Source of the DNA: Opitutia bacterium UBA3151
GTDB taxonomy: Bacteria > Verrucomicrobiota > Verrucomicrobiia > Opitutales > Seribacteraceae
DNA length: 43,517 bases
Direction of reading: 5' to 3'
Assembly: GCA_002364975.1 (NCBI GenBank)
Contig: DEYT01000076.1
Span: 1-43,517, forward strand
Shown here piece after piece: positions 26,146 through 34,843 of the stretch (its first letter is position 1; every line of letters starts with the position of its first letter). The notes below the pieces were generated by a model, which was not told where the DNA came from, did not search any database, and saw only the letters and a list, made by a program, of their open reading frames with translations. The translations under genes and the position numbers were made by a program.

Positions 26146-26291
26146 TTTCCAATTTATGACAAAAGCGACTCTACTTATTCCTGTTCTCTCCAACGCCAAG
26201 CGTGATACCTTTGTCGCTGAATGGAATGTTACTGAAAGGATTCATAGGTTTAACAATGTCACAAATTAAGACGATCAAGCTTTTAAAATTC

Positions 26292-26912
26292 ATGAATAAA
26301 AATAGCTTATTAAAAATTTCCATTCTGACGGTTTTATGCTTTTTCTCCTCTTCGCTTAAAGCAAAAAAAGAAATACCTAAAAAATCATCTGATCTTTTAA
26401 ACAAGGATGGGCTTAAGGGCTGGAAGATCCCCCAAGGTAATGAGGTGTCAAAATGGTACCAGGTAAAAGACAACATTCTAAAATTAAGAAGTGGGCCCAA
26501 GAAAAAAGGCTCGGTTCTGTGGACTGAAAAGGAATACCAAGACTTTGAAGTAAGTTTCGGCTTTCGTTTTGTTGATGGAACGATTGACTCTGGGATTCAC
26601 CTGAGAAATTTGGACCAAATTCAGATTGGAATCTCTGGATCCTTAAAAAGAGATATGACCTGTTCCCCATACATACCCGGTGAAGGCTATCCGGTAGAGG
26701 CTAAAAAAATTGCCCAACTGCTTAAAAAGAATGACTGGAATCAAATGAGAATTCGAGCTATTGGTTCAAAGTATACGGTTTGGCTTCAAGGAAAAAAGGT
26801 TATGAACTATCAATCAACCACGGCAAAAAAGAAGGGGCCCATTGGAATTCAACTTCATGGCAACCGGAGCATGGCCATTGATTTTAAAAATATTCAAATA
26901 GAAGAATATTAA
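26292..26912 (+). CDS. DUF1080 secreted protein, divergent member
   Basis: A 206-residue exported DUF1080 domain. I place the start at ATG 26292, which gives MNKNSLLKISILTVLCFFSSSLKA, a signal peptide; in-frame ATGs at 26202 and 26256 are further upstream. LLNKDGLKGWKIP replaces the usual LFDG-x-L-x-GW opening, so the Phe-Asp pair is altered. Later segments are normal: DSGIHLRN, NDWNQMRIRAIGSKYTVWLQGKKV and GPIGIQLHG. It lies between a PQQ propeller and an M20 peptidase gene. If the altered opening touches the active site, the reaction could differ from other DUF1080 proteins. Confidence 0.85.
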   Translation: MNKNSLLKISILTVLCFFSSSLKAKKEIPKKSSDLLNKDGLKGWKIPQGNEVSKWYQVKDNILKLRSGPKKKGSVLWTEKEYQDFEVSFGFRFVDGTIDSGIHLRNLDQIQIGISGSLKRDMTCSPYIPGEGYPVEAKKIAQLLKKNDWNQMRIRAIGSKYTVWLQGKKVMNYQSTTAKKKGPIGIQLHGNRSMAIDFKNIQIEEY

Positions 26913-27100
26913 TTCTAAATGAAGTACTCTATATACCCAAGGACCGGAAAAGAAAATAAGTCACTGGGTACGAAGCGTTACATCATGAAGGTCAAAAAAT
27001 CACTGGTACAATGAAATTTTTTGCCTACCGAACAAAGTTATAAATGAAAAATGACATGATTCTGTCTTGCTCTTTTTGAGTGTCGGGCAAATTCTTGGCT

Positions 27101-28240
27101 ATGCCAAGATATTCAAAGGTTACCCAATTACTTTCGGACCTAGTTTCAATTCCAAGTGTTAATCCTTCCCTTTCTACTGATCAACCTAGCATAACTGGAG
27201 AAGAAGAAGTTGCTGACTATCTTTCTACCTATTCACGCGGCCTTGGGGTAAGCATCCAAAGACAAGCTGTTTTACCAAATCGAAGGAATATACTTTTTCG
27301 CCTAAAGCCAAAGGGAAAGATTAAGCATCGGGTAATGCTTACCCCACACATGGATGTGGTGCCTGCGGAAGAGAAGTCTTTCAAACCAAAAATTAAAAAT
27401 GGTAGGCTTTACGGAAGAGGGGCTTGCGATACCAAGGGTTCCATGGCCGCCTTTTTTCAGGCCTTTTGTGACCTTGCAAAACACGGTCCCTTTCCAAAGC
27501 AGACCGAAATCCTCTTTGCGGGACTTGTGGACGAGGAATTCGGTCAAGCAGGATCTCGAAAATTAGCTAAAGTTGGACCCAAAGCAGATCTCGCCATTGC
27601 AGGCGAACCTACGGGGCTAAAATTAATCACTGCTCACAAAGGAAGTCTCTGGCTTCAACTTAAAACGGAAGGAGTTGCTGCCCATGGAGCTACCCCAGAG
27701 AATGGTAAAAATGCCATCGAGGCAATGAGCCGTATTCTCCGAACCTTATTTCAAGACTATCCAAGGTTTCTGAAAGAACGAACTCATCCATTATTAGGTT
27801 CGCCCACCCTGAATATCGGAAGAATTCTGGGAGGTACTCAACCCAATATTGTTGCCGACCATTGCACCATTGACTTGGACAGAAGAACCATTCCTGGAGA
27901 GGATGAAGAATCAGTTAAACAAGAACTTAAGAATCTGTTCAAACAACAAAAGCTGCCTATTCCTGAGTTCGTACTTTCGCGCTCTGTACCCTGTCTGCCT
28001 CTGGATACCAATCCAAATCTCCCCTTCGTTCAATCCTTACTTAGGGCGACCAAAAAGAGAAAAACCTACGGAGTTTCCTATTTTACCGACGCATCCCCAA
28101 TTGCGATGGGAGGAACACCAGCAGTGGTATTTGGGCCAGGAAGTATTACTCAAGCCCATGCAAAAAATGAGTGGGTTCAACTCGAAGAACTTGATTCTGC
28201 AAAAGCAATCATATTGAATTTCCTTCAAAAATTACCTTAA
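27101..28240 (+). CDS. M20-family metallopeptidase (ArgE/DapE/CPG2-like)
   Basis: A 379-residue cytoplasmic M20 hydrolase that would remove an acyl or peptide group from an amino acid derivative using two zinc ions. Numbered from ATG 27101, the metal and catalytic residues are visible: H83-x-D85 in TPHMDVVP, D110 in GRGACDTKGSMAAF, catalytic E145-E146 in GLVDEEFGQAG, then AGEPTGLKL and a late His in QAHAKNEW. A GTG at 27080 would add seven residues. There is no signal peptide, unlike most of its neighbours. It is followed eight bases later by a PQQ propeller gene. The substrate cannot be told; N-deacetylation of an amino sugar derivative is only a possibility. Confidence 0.88.
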   Translation: MPRYSKVTQLLSDLVSIPSVNPSLSTDQPSITGEEEVADYLSTYSRGLGVSIQRQAVLPNRRNILFRLKPKGKIKHRVMLTPHMDVVPAEEKSFKPKIKNGRLYGRGACDTKGSMAAFFQAFCDLAKHGPFPKQTEILFAGLVDEEFGQAGSRKLAKVGPKADLAIAGEPTGLKLITAHKGSLWLQLKTEGVAAHGATPENGKNAIEAMSRILRTLFQDYPRFLKERTHPLLGSPTLNIGRILGGTQPNIVADHCTIDLDRRTIPGEDEESVKQELKNLFKQQKLPIPEFVLSRSVPCLPLDTNPNLPFVQSLLRATKKRKTYGVSYFTDASPIAMGGTPAVVFGPGSITQAHAKNEWVQLEELDSAKAIILNFLQKLP

Positions 28241-28248
28241 CCTGAAAA

Positions 28249-29478
28249 ATGATGAAAAAAACTATTCATTTGATTACGATCCTTTTCTCGACTCTAACCT
28301 TTTCTATCTACGGTGAGGAATGGTACCAATTCAGGGGTCCAAGTGGTATGGGTTTTACTGACGAAAAAATTTCGACTCAGTGGAGTCAGGATTCAATAAA
28401 ATGGAAAGTCTTACTTCCAGGTTCTGGTCAATCTTCAATTGTGGAAAAAGAAGGAAAGATTTTTCTTACATCTGCGGATCAAGATGGTAGCCAGAGGTTT
28501 CTACTTTGTTATGAAAAAAATTCCGGAAAGCTTCTTTGGAAAAGAGAAGTTAAATACGCAGGCCAGGAAAGTGTTCACCGAATGAATAGTTGGGCAACCC
28601 CGACGCCAGTTACCAGTGAGGACAAGGTGATTGCCTTTTTTGGACCGGCAGGTCTCCATTGTTTTGATCTACTAGGAAATCCGGTGTGGAAATTATCGTT
28701 AGGAGATTTTCCTGGTTATTGGGGCGTCTCCGCATCTCCTATTATCCAAAACAAAATATTATACCAAAATTGTGACTCTATGGGCCCATCCAGTCTAATG
28801 GCAGTAGATGTTGAATCAGGAAAGATAAAATGGAAAACTCCAAGAATCGAGAAACCGAGAGGTGGATGGAGCACACCTATTGCAATCAATGTTTCGAATA
28901 AAAAACAACTTGTTTTAAATGGGGAATATGGGGTTCGCGGCTACGATTTGGAAAGCGGAAAAGAATTATGGTTTTGCAAAGGTTTCAACGGTCGGGGGTC
29001 TCCGATTCCATTCTACAACAACCAAATGCTTGTAGTTGTTAATGGAAAACCGGGGGATTTATATGCAGTTGATCCTACCGGTTCCGGTGATGTTTCCAAA
29101 AGCCACCTACGATGGAATGCCCGGAGGAATGGCGGGCGAGATTTACCTTCTCCTGCCATAGTCAAAAATTATATCCTTGTCACCAGCATGAGCGGAGTCA
29201 TTACCTGTTATGAAGCTGAAACTGGAAAAACTCTCTGGATTGACCGGTTGAACGGGGCTTTTTCAGGTTCACCTTTGGTCAGCAAGTCTCATTATTACAT
29301 CCAAAATGAGAATGGTTCTACTTTTGTTATCAAACCAGACCCCAAGAAATTGATTATAGAATCAATCAATGAATTAACCGACAACGATGATGAAATCTTC
29401 AGGTCAACTTTGTCTCCCATCGATAATTTCATTTTTGCCCGTTCCAATAGCTATCTCTATTGTGTAAAGGGTAAATAA
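28249..29478 (+). CDS. Secreted PQQ-type beta-propeller protein
   Basis: A 409-residue exported propeller, paralogous to those at 24892 and 36445. After a signal peptide it opens with EEWYQFRGPSGMGFTDE, and blades such as EKNSGKLLWKREV, DVESGKIKWKTPR and DLESGKELWFCKG follow. YAVDPTGSGDVSKSHLRWNARR is a second shared landmark. It is immediately downstream of the M20 gene and 50 bp upstream of the Gfo/Idh gene. As with its relatives, binding of PQQ is not shown by any motif I can confirm; it may bind carbohydrate or a partner protein. Confidence 0.88.
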   Translation: MMKKTIHLITILFSTLTFSIYGEEWYQFRGPSGMGFTDEKISTQWSQDSIKWKVLLPGSGQSSIVEKEGKIFLTSADQDGSQRFLLCYEKNSGKLLWKREVKYAGQESVHRMNSWATPTPVTSEDKVIAFFGPAGLHCFDLLGNPVWKLSLGDFPGYWGVSASPIIQNKILYQNCDSMGPSSLMAVDVESGKIKWKTPRIEKPRGGWSTPIAINVSNKKQLVLNGEYGVRGYDLESGKELWFCKGFNGRGSPIPFYNNQMLVVVNGKPGDLYAVDPTGSGDVSKSHLRWNARRNGGRDLPSPAIVKNYILVTSMSGVITCYEAETGKTLWIDRLNGAFSGSPLVSKSHYYIQNENGSTFVIKPDPKKLIIESINELTDNDDEIFRSTLSPIDNFIFARSNSYLYCVKGK

Positions 29479-29528
29479 AAGTAATTACAGCCTGCAAAAT
29501 CAAATCAATTTTAACTGATTATTTCATT

Positions 29529-30938
29529 ATGATTTCAAAAAATAAGCCTGCCTTACTTGATACTCCTGTTACCAGGCGTTCATTTCTTAATCAAACAAGC
29601 AAAATAGCTTCCGCTTCGGCACTCGCCAGTATTTCACTTCCCGTAGTTTATGGAAAAAGTTCGGATATAACTCAATTAGCTTTAGTTGGATGTGGAGGAC
29701 GAGGTACGGGAGCAGCCAGCAATGCACTTTCAGTTTCTGCAGCAAATGGTCCTACCAAGCTCATTGCCATGGCCGATGTATTTCAAACTAAACTTGATCA
29801 AAGCTACAACGGACTCAAAAATAAACATAAAGACCAAGTAGATGTTCCTGAAGAAAGAAGATTTATTGGATTTGATGGATATAAGAATGCTATGGATGCA
29901 CTCAAACCCAATGATGTTGTCATTTTCACCTCTCCTTGTGCATTCCGCTGGGTACATTATAAGTATGCCATAAAAAGAGGACTTAATGTATTTATGGAAA
30001 AACCGGTTACTGCGGACGGATTTTCTTCTCGAAAAATGCTAGAACTCAATGAGCAAGCAAAGAAACAAAACCTTAAGGTAGGTGTGGGCCTAATGTGCCG
30101 TCATAGTCAGGCAAGGCGAGAATTAAAGGCAAGAGTTGAAGATGGTGCTTTGGGAGATATTTTGAATTTGCGAGCCTATCGTATGCAGGGCCCAATCGCA
30201 TCCTGCTTCTCTGACAAGAAGCCCCCTGAAGAGAGTGAATTAATGTATCAAATCAAGAGATTTCATAGTTTTCTTTGGCTAAGCGGTGGTTCATTCAGCG
30301 ATTTCTTCATTCATAATATTGATGAATGTTGTTGGATAAAAGGGATGTGGCCAACCAAATGCCATGCCCAAGGTGGTCGTCATTATCGCGGAGACAAAGT
30401 GGATCAGAATTTGGACAATTATACCGTGGAATATACCTTCCCGGACGAAACCAAGCTATATTTTCATGGTCGAAATATGGCAGGATGCCATCAAGAATTC
30501 TCCAGTCATGCACATGGTACCAAAGGCTACGCTCTTATCTCAGGTCCTGGAGGGCACCGGTCCCAAGCAAGAATACACAAAGGTCAGGGCGCAGATTCTG
30601 CCAAGGTTTGGACATTTGGACAGAGCAGTGGAAGTGGGCGCCCTACCCGTGAAACCAATCCATACCAAGACGAATGGGAAGTTTTGATGGCCGCGATTAA
30701 AAATGGCAAGGTTCACAACGAAGTCGAACGCGGGGTTCAGGCAAGTGTGGCTACTTCCATGGGTAGAATGGCAGCTCACCTGGGTACCGAAGTTTCCTAT
30801 GATCAAATGTTAAACTCCGAGCATACTTTTGGCCCAGGAGTTGAAAACTTAACCCATGAATCCGCATCTCCTCTTATGGCGAATGCAGATGGATTGTATC
30901 CTATTCCTCAACCCGGAATCAAGAAAACGGAATATTGA
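29529..30938 (+). CDS. Exported Gfo/Idh/MocA-family oxidoreductase
   Basis: A 469-residue NAD(P)-dependent oxidoreductase of the Gfo/Idh/MocA family, which typically oxidises a sugar hydroxyl to a keto group or the reverse. A Tat-type leader is visible (VTRRSFLNQTSKIAS, twin Arg at 16-17), so it is exported with its cofactor already bound. The Rossmann loop is LALVGCGGRGTG (about 50-61), and the family EKP motif is E157-K-P159. A substrate-binding half with GGSFSDFFIHNIDECCWIKG follows, as is usual for the Tat-exported PVC members. It is the last gene before a long gap. Its company with DUF1080 genes supports a keto-sugar route, as an inference. Confidence 0.93.
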   Translation: MISKNKPALLDTPVTRRSFLNQTSKIASASALASISLPVVYGKSSDITQLALVGCGGRGTGAASNALSVSAANGPTKLIAMADVFQTKLDQSYNGLKNKHKDQVDVPEERRFIGFDGYKNAMDALKPNDVVIFTSPCAFRWVHYKYAIKRGLNVFMEKPVTADGFSSRKMLELNEQAKKQNLKVGVGLMCRHSQARRELKARVEDGALGDILNLRAYRMQGPIASCFSDKKPPEESELMYQIKRFHSFLWLSGGSFSDFFIHNIDECCWIKGMWPTKCHAQGGRHYRGDKVDQNLDNYTVEYTFPDETKLYFHGRNMAGCHQEFSSHAHGTKGYALISGPGGHRSQARIHKGQGADSAKVWTFGQSSGSGRPTRETNPYQDEWEVLMAAIKNGKVHNEVERGVQASVATSMGRMAAHLGTEVSYDQMLNSEHTFGPGVENLTHESASPLMANADGLYPIPQPGIKKTEY

Positions 30939-31084
30939 TTTAGGCAGTAGGAAATAGCCTTTACTAACAACTTTTCAAAAAGATAGTGAATAACTTTTCG
31001 TAGGTATCTTTTATTCCTTATCTCTTTGTAGTTCAGTATATTACAAAGATTCATCATCCCGGTTAAAACAAGACTCAGATAAAC

Positions 31085-31199
31085 TCAGTTGACCCAATCG
31101 GGTGCTTATTCCTAAGTTTAGGTATCCAAGGAAGTTTTGGGGTAGGCTTTCTTGGCTTTAGGCCCGTTCTCGGTTACCGAGAGCGGGCCGCTTTTTTTT
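31085..31199 (+). ncRNA. Candidate structured small RNA
   Basis: Four successive hairpins can be drawn with almost no spacing: ACCC/GGGT (31092-31103), CCTAA/TTAGG (31111-31122), CCAAGGAA/TTTCTTGG with one G-U pair (31126-31155), and a GC-rich 13-bp stem (31161-31189) followed by eight T. The stop of the preceding gene is about 150 bases upstream, so this may be a free-standing RNA and not a 3' end. TTGACC at 31089 could be part of a promoter. The family is not recognised and the 5' end is a guess. Confidence 0.42.
31161..31199 (+). terminator. Strong intrinsic terminator
   Basis: GGCCCGTTCTCGG (31161-31173), loop TTA, CCGAGAGCGGGCC (31177-31189): thirteen pairs with a single G-U. Then GC and eight T (31192-31199). 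It is oriented for plus-strand transcripts, 222 bases after the Gfo/Idh stop, and is the best terminator in the window. Confidence 0.9.
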
Positions 31200-31361
31200 C
31201 GAATTGTCATACAATCCCAAATTTCCAAGGGATTAAATTCTGATTCTAAGCAAATCTAAAAACTTTTGGTATTGAAAAGGATTAAGGGCTCCATTTAGTT
31301 GATTCTACCCTTGTAAACCTGTCGAAATATAACTTGTTATTCATCTAAATTTAGAAACATT

Positions 31362-33377
31362 TTGATTCAGAAGAATTTTCTATTACTTTTTTTTTCATTG
31401 CTGCCGGTTTTTTCTACAGCAGCACCCACTAAATCCATCAAACAGGGCCCAATCCCGATTGATCCTAATACCCATGGTATTGGACGATGGATCCCCAATC
31501 TTTCTTTCATAACAATAAATGGAATAAAAGGAGAGCTTTCTGACTTTGGAAATAAAAAATCTTTGGTGATCGCTTTCATTGGTGCAAGCTGTCCGGTCAG
31601 TAAAAAGTTTGCTCCCTCACTGGCGACACTTGAAAAAGAATACGCCGCAAAAGATGTCGCTTTTTTATTTATTGATCCGATTGCCACAGCGAGTGCATCT
31701 AAAAACCTTCAAAAAATGGTCCATGTGCATGGATTCACGAGTCCAGTTATACTCGATCGTACAAAAGAATTCGCCTTAGCTCTGGGTGCCAAAAGTACCA
31801 CGGAGGCATTTGTGCTAGATTCCGCCCGCACTTTACTTTACCGGGGCCCTGTGAATGATCAGTATGGCCTCGGCTATCAATTAGCTTATCCCCGAAGGCA
31901 CCACTTGAAGGATGCCTTAAATTCGGTTTTGCGAAGCAAACCCGTAGGAGCGAAGGCATTTTGGTCACCCGGATGTGAGCTAAGCCTTGAAGAAAAGAAG
32001 AATCCAGAATTGGAATGGACCTATCACAATCGCATCTCCCGTATTCTAAAGAACAATTGCGTAGAATGCCACCGAGAAGGTGGAGTTGGCCCATTTCCTC
32101 TCGAACATTATGACGAGGCTAAAGAAAATGCGGGTATGATCAGGAAAGTGGTTTCCGAGGGGATCATGCCTCCGTGGTTTGCAGCTGACCCCAAACCTGG
32201 CCACCTTTCACTTTGGGCCAACGACCGCTCCCTTTCCTCATCGGATAAAAGAGATCTGCTTGCTTGGATTCAAAATGGAAAGCCGGAGGGAAATCCTGCA
32301 GATGCTCCCTTACCCCAAGAACGTCGAAGCGAATGGGACATTGGCAAACCGGATGAAATTTTCTCCATACCTAGAGAGGTTATTGTTAGGGCAACTGGTG
32401 TAATGCCCTATGTCAACCTGCGGCTCAAGACCAATTTTGCTAAGGATCGCTGGATTGAAGCTGCGGAGGTAAGACCTACCGCACCCGAGGCAGTTCATCA
32501 TGTTCTTGTTTTCATCGAGGATGAAAATGGAATCAGTCAAAAAGGACCCGGTGCTTTGGCTGCCTATGTCCCCGGTAATACTTATGTCGAATTCCCAGAA
32601 GGTGTGGCCAAAAAATTACCGGCAGGGGCAACCCTTTTTTTTCAGTTACATTACAATCCAACTGGTAAAGCCACGAAAGATCGAACGAGAATAGGGCTTC
32701 GATACGCAAAAAATATTCCTAAAAAAGTAGTCCGTACCATTCCTGTGGTTAATCGGAGAATCAAGATTCCTCCCAACCAGGGAAATCATGTTGAAATTGC
32801 TTATGGCAAATTCCCTACAGGCACTGTGGTTCGTGCCTTTATGCCACACATGCACCTTCGGGGGAAATCGATAAAATATGAATTACTTACTCAGAATGGC
32901 GAGCGGGAAACTTTGCTTGATGTTCCCCATTTTGATTTTAACTGGCAATTAAGGTATGAACTCCGGCAACCACTTCGGTTACCAGATGATAGCCGAATTC
33001 AAGTGACTGGAGTGTTTGACAATAGTAAGGATAACCCTGCCAACCCGAATCCGAATGTTACGGTTCGCTGGGGCGATCAGTCTGAAGACGAAATGCTCAT
33101 TGGCTACCTTGAATGCGAATACGATTTTGTGAACACCACATTCCAAATTGGGGAGAAGGAAAATCATCTTTTTAATCGGCTTGACCGGAATAGAGACGGA
33201 TTTCTAACACAAAATGAATTTACCAAACCTCAATTGTTTCCCTTCTTCGATACCAACCAGGATGGACATGTAACCAAAGAGGAGGGCATGGAAGGAATGG
33301 CAAAATTAAAAGAAAGAAAGCAGAAAAGCTATAAAAGTTCTTCGGATTGGCGAGGTTGGCTCGATCGCTTCTTCTAA
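31362..33377 (+). CDS. Redoxin-cytochrome c-copper monooxygenase-EF-hand fusion
   Basis: A 671-residue secreted multidomain protein starting at TTG 31362 with a signal peptide. Residues about 45-195 are a thioredoxin/AhpC-like fold with C77-P-V-S80, that is, one of the two usual active-site cysteines. A cytochrome c segment follows, with C233-V-E-C236-H237 and GIMPPWFAADP. Residues about 330-590 resemble the type II copper ascorbate-dependent monooxygenase (PHM/DBM) fold, with H379-H380 in AVHHVLVF, FQLHYNP, and H496-M-H498 in MPHMHLRGK. Two EF-hand loops close the protein: D608-RNRDGFLTQNE, then DTNQDGHVTKEE. Predicted to be a periplasmic copper oxygenase with its own electron donor. The substrate is unknown. 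It ends four bases into the oppositely oriented methyltransferase gene. Confidence 0.88.
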   Translation: MIQKNFLLLFFSLLPVFSTAAPTKSIKQGPIPIDPNTHGIGRWIPNLSFITINGIKGELSDFGNKKSLVIAFIGASCPVSKKFAPSLATLEKEYAAKDVAFLFIDPIATASASKNLQKMVHVHGFTSPVILDRTKEFALALGAKSTTEAFVLDSARTLLYRGPVNDQYGLGYQLAYPRRHHLKDALNSVLRSKPVGAKAFWSPGCELSLEEKKNPELEWTYHNRISRILKNNCVECHREGGVGPFPLEHYDEAKENAGMIRKVVSEGIMPPWFAADPKPGHLSLWANDRSLSSSDKRDLLAWIQNGKPEGNPADAPLPQERRSEWDIGKPDEIFSIPREVIVRATGVMPYVNLRLKTNFAKDRWIEAAEVRPTAPEAVHHVLVFIEDENGISQKGPGALAAYVPGNTYVEFPEGVAKKLPAGATLFFQLHYNPTGKATKDRTRIGLRYAKNIPKKVVRTIPVVNRRIKIPPNQGNHVEIAYGKFPTGTVVRAFMPHMHLRGKSIKYELLTQNGERETLLDVPHFDFNWQLRYELRQPLRLPDDSRIQVTGVFDNSKDNPANPNPNVTVRWGDQSEDEMLIGYLECEYDFVNTTFQIGEKENHLFNRLDRNRDGFLTQNEFTKPQLFPFFDTNQDGHVTKEEGMEGMAKLKERKQKSYKSSSDWRGWLDRFF

Positions 33378-34681
33378 ATTCGATTCTCTAATTGGAGGAA
33401 GTGACCGATAATTCGCTCCATTACAATGGGCGGAATTGATTCTCCAATTACCTCCCGAACTAACTTTTTTGAAAAGTTCTCACCTTTCCCCATTCTTCCA
33501 TACCTAACCCCTTCAAAACCGTAACGCTTTCTCCATTTTGGATGATCCAATGTCGATAAAAGCATAATTTCCCTCAAAGATAAAACTCGGTTTTGCTCCG
33601 GGTGGCCTTTGATGTCACTGGAAATGACCCCGCTATTCATAGTTATAGTGCTAGCCGGGGAATCCCATTTCATTCTCCGGTAACTTGTCTTAAAACCCCG
33701 TATAAGCCTCCATTTTCCATGTTCCAAAACTGCAGGTCGGGGAAGCATCTTGCCGCATTTTTCACAAGAAACATTTTCATCCCCTTGATTTTGATGTCCA
33801 CATGAAGGACAAGTAAAATTATCAAATGCAGTTTGACCCTCCAATGTGTGTTTCATCCAAAAGTATTGATTGGGGTTCCATTTCGGGATGGAATGATAAG
33901 GATCCTCAGGGTCAGTTAACCTTGTTTGGGAATCCAGGTAGGGAAGGTGTCCAATCGCTTCCCTGACCGAAACCTTGGGTAGGCTTGTATGATTTCCGTG
34001 GCTTGGGGGTGGAAGCATGCCACTTTGATTTCTGGAATAAATTTTTGTTCTTTGGGGAAATTTTTTAACTATCCCGGGAATTCGACAACCTACGGTTATC
34101 AGCCTTTCTCGATGATGGGGGACGCCATAAGATGAAAGATCCAAGATGTTTGAATGAATCGAATAACCGAACGGACGCAGCCGACGGGAGAGACAGCATA
34201 AAATATTTTCCGGCTTATTGTCTTCATTTCGAATAATTGTGTTTTCCATTCGCTTGACATTTTCCAGAATGAACCAATCCGGTTGTAATTCCTCTAGTAC
34301 TTGAATTCCGGGAATAATCAAACGGTTTCGTGCATCCTCACGGGATCGTTTTCCGGCCCGAATGGAAGAAGAAATTCTACCCGCACCATTGGCAGACATA
34401 CCCTGACATGGAGGTGAGAGAGAAATTAGCCATGGTCTTTTCCCTTTTAAGGTTTGTTGAAAAAATTCAATGTATTCATTTTGCAGCTTCCAGATATCAC
34501 CTTCGAAAACTTTGGTCTTTGGAAAGTTTTTTCGAATTAAAAGAGCTCGGGTCGAAACTATTTCACAGGCGGCTAAAACCGGAATATTATGGCCCCACTC
34601 AATTCCAATATCCCCAATTCCTCCTCCGGAAAAAAGGGAGCCCGTTACCAACTGGGACTTCGTATCAATAATTTGAGCCAT
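33374..34681 (-). CDS. DNA (cytosine-5)-methyltransferase with zinc ribbon, apparently solitary
   Basis: A 435-residue C5 cytosine methyltransferase. Motif I is SLFSGGGIGDIG, motif IV LSPPCQGMSANG with the catalytic Cys, motif VI FILENVKRME, motif VIII GVPHHRERLITVGCR, and motif X reads GESIPPIVMERIIGHF. Before the second half of the target-recognition region lies a four-Cys zinc ribbon, C291-P-S-C294 and C306-E-K-C309, which is not part of the core fold. No restriction endonuclease, Vsr or specificity subunit is visible on either side, so it may be an orphan regulatory or protective enzyme, or a phage-derived one. The recognition sequence cannot be read from the protein. It overlaps the upstream fusion gene end by four bases, tail to tail. 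Confidence 0.92.
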   Translation of the reverse strand: MAQIIDTKSQLVTGSLFSGGGIGDIGIEWGHNIPVLAACEIVSTRALLIRKNFPKTKVFEGDIWKLQNEYIEFFQQTLKGKRPWLISLSPPCQGMSANGAGRISSSIRAGKRSREDARNRLIIPGIQVLEELQPDWFILENVKRMENTIIRNEDNKPENILCCLSRRLRPFGYSIHSNILDLSSYGVPHHRERLITVGCRIPGIVKKFPQRTKIYSRNQSGMLPPPSHGNHTSLPKVSVREAIGHLPYLDSQTRLTDPEDPYHSIPKWNPNQYFWMKHTLEGQTAFDNFTCPSCGHQNQGDENVSCEKCGKMLPRPAVLEHGKWRLIRGFKTSYRRMKWDSPASTITMNSGVISSDIKGHPEQNRVLSLREIMLLSTLDHPKWRKRYGFEGVRYGRMGKGENFSKKLVREVIGESIPPIVMERIIGHFLQLENRI

Positions 34682-34707
34682 GAATAAAATTTGGTAACTG
34701 AAAATGC

Positions 34708-34758
34708 TCGATGGGTCAATGAGCCACTCCTTCGACTTGATCGAACCGATACCATCGA
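34708..34758. promoter_or_regulatory. Nested inverted repeats in a divergent promoter region
   Basis: TCGATGG (34708-34714) pairs with CCATCGA (34752-34758), and inside them TTCGA (34731-34735) pairs with TCGAA (34741-34745). The pair lies between the methyltransferase and the DUF3500 gene, which are divergently transcribed, so it could be an operator for either. Arms are short and chance is not excluded. Confidence 0.3.
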
Positions 34759-34843
34759 CTGAAAGGGTGAATTTTTATCTTCTTTCAAATACGCTCTTTT
34801 GAATCGACAATCAAAATTCTTTACTCAAGTTCTGGATTTAATC

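Larger units (their letters stand above)
30939..31361. other. 423-bp intergenic gap, no gene; structured 3' half
   Basis: No supported coding frame was found. Besides the hairpin series at 31085-31199 there is one more hairpin, TCTTTGTA (31023-31030) with TACAAAGA (31042-31049), lacking a T tract. The last 160 bases before the TTG at 31362 are AT-rich and should hold the promoter of that gene, but I see no convincing -35/-10 pair. Confidence 0.6.

Noticed and set aside
26913..27100. A 31-codon reading frame from ATG 26920 in the spacer before the M20 gene
   Set aside because: Very short, no ribosome site, no similarity that I can recognise.
34330..34671. A 113-residue plus-strand open frame across the 5' part of the methyltransferase gene
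   Set aside because: The opposite strand encodes motifs I and IV of a C5 methyltransferase; the plus frame has no recognisable feature.
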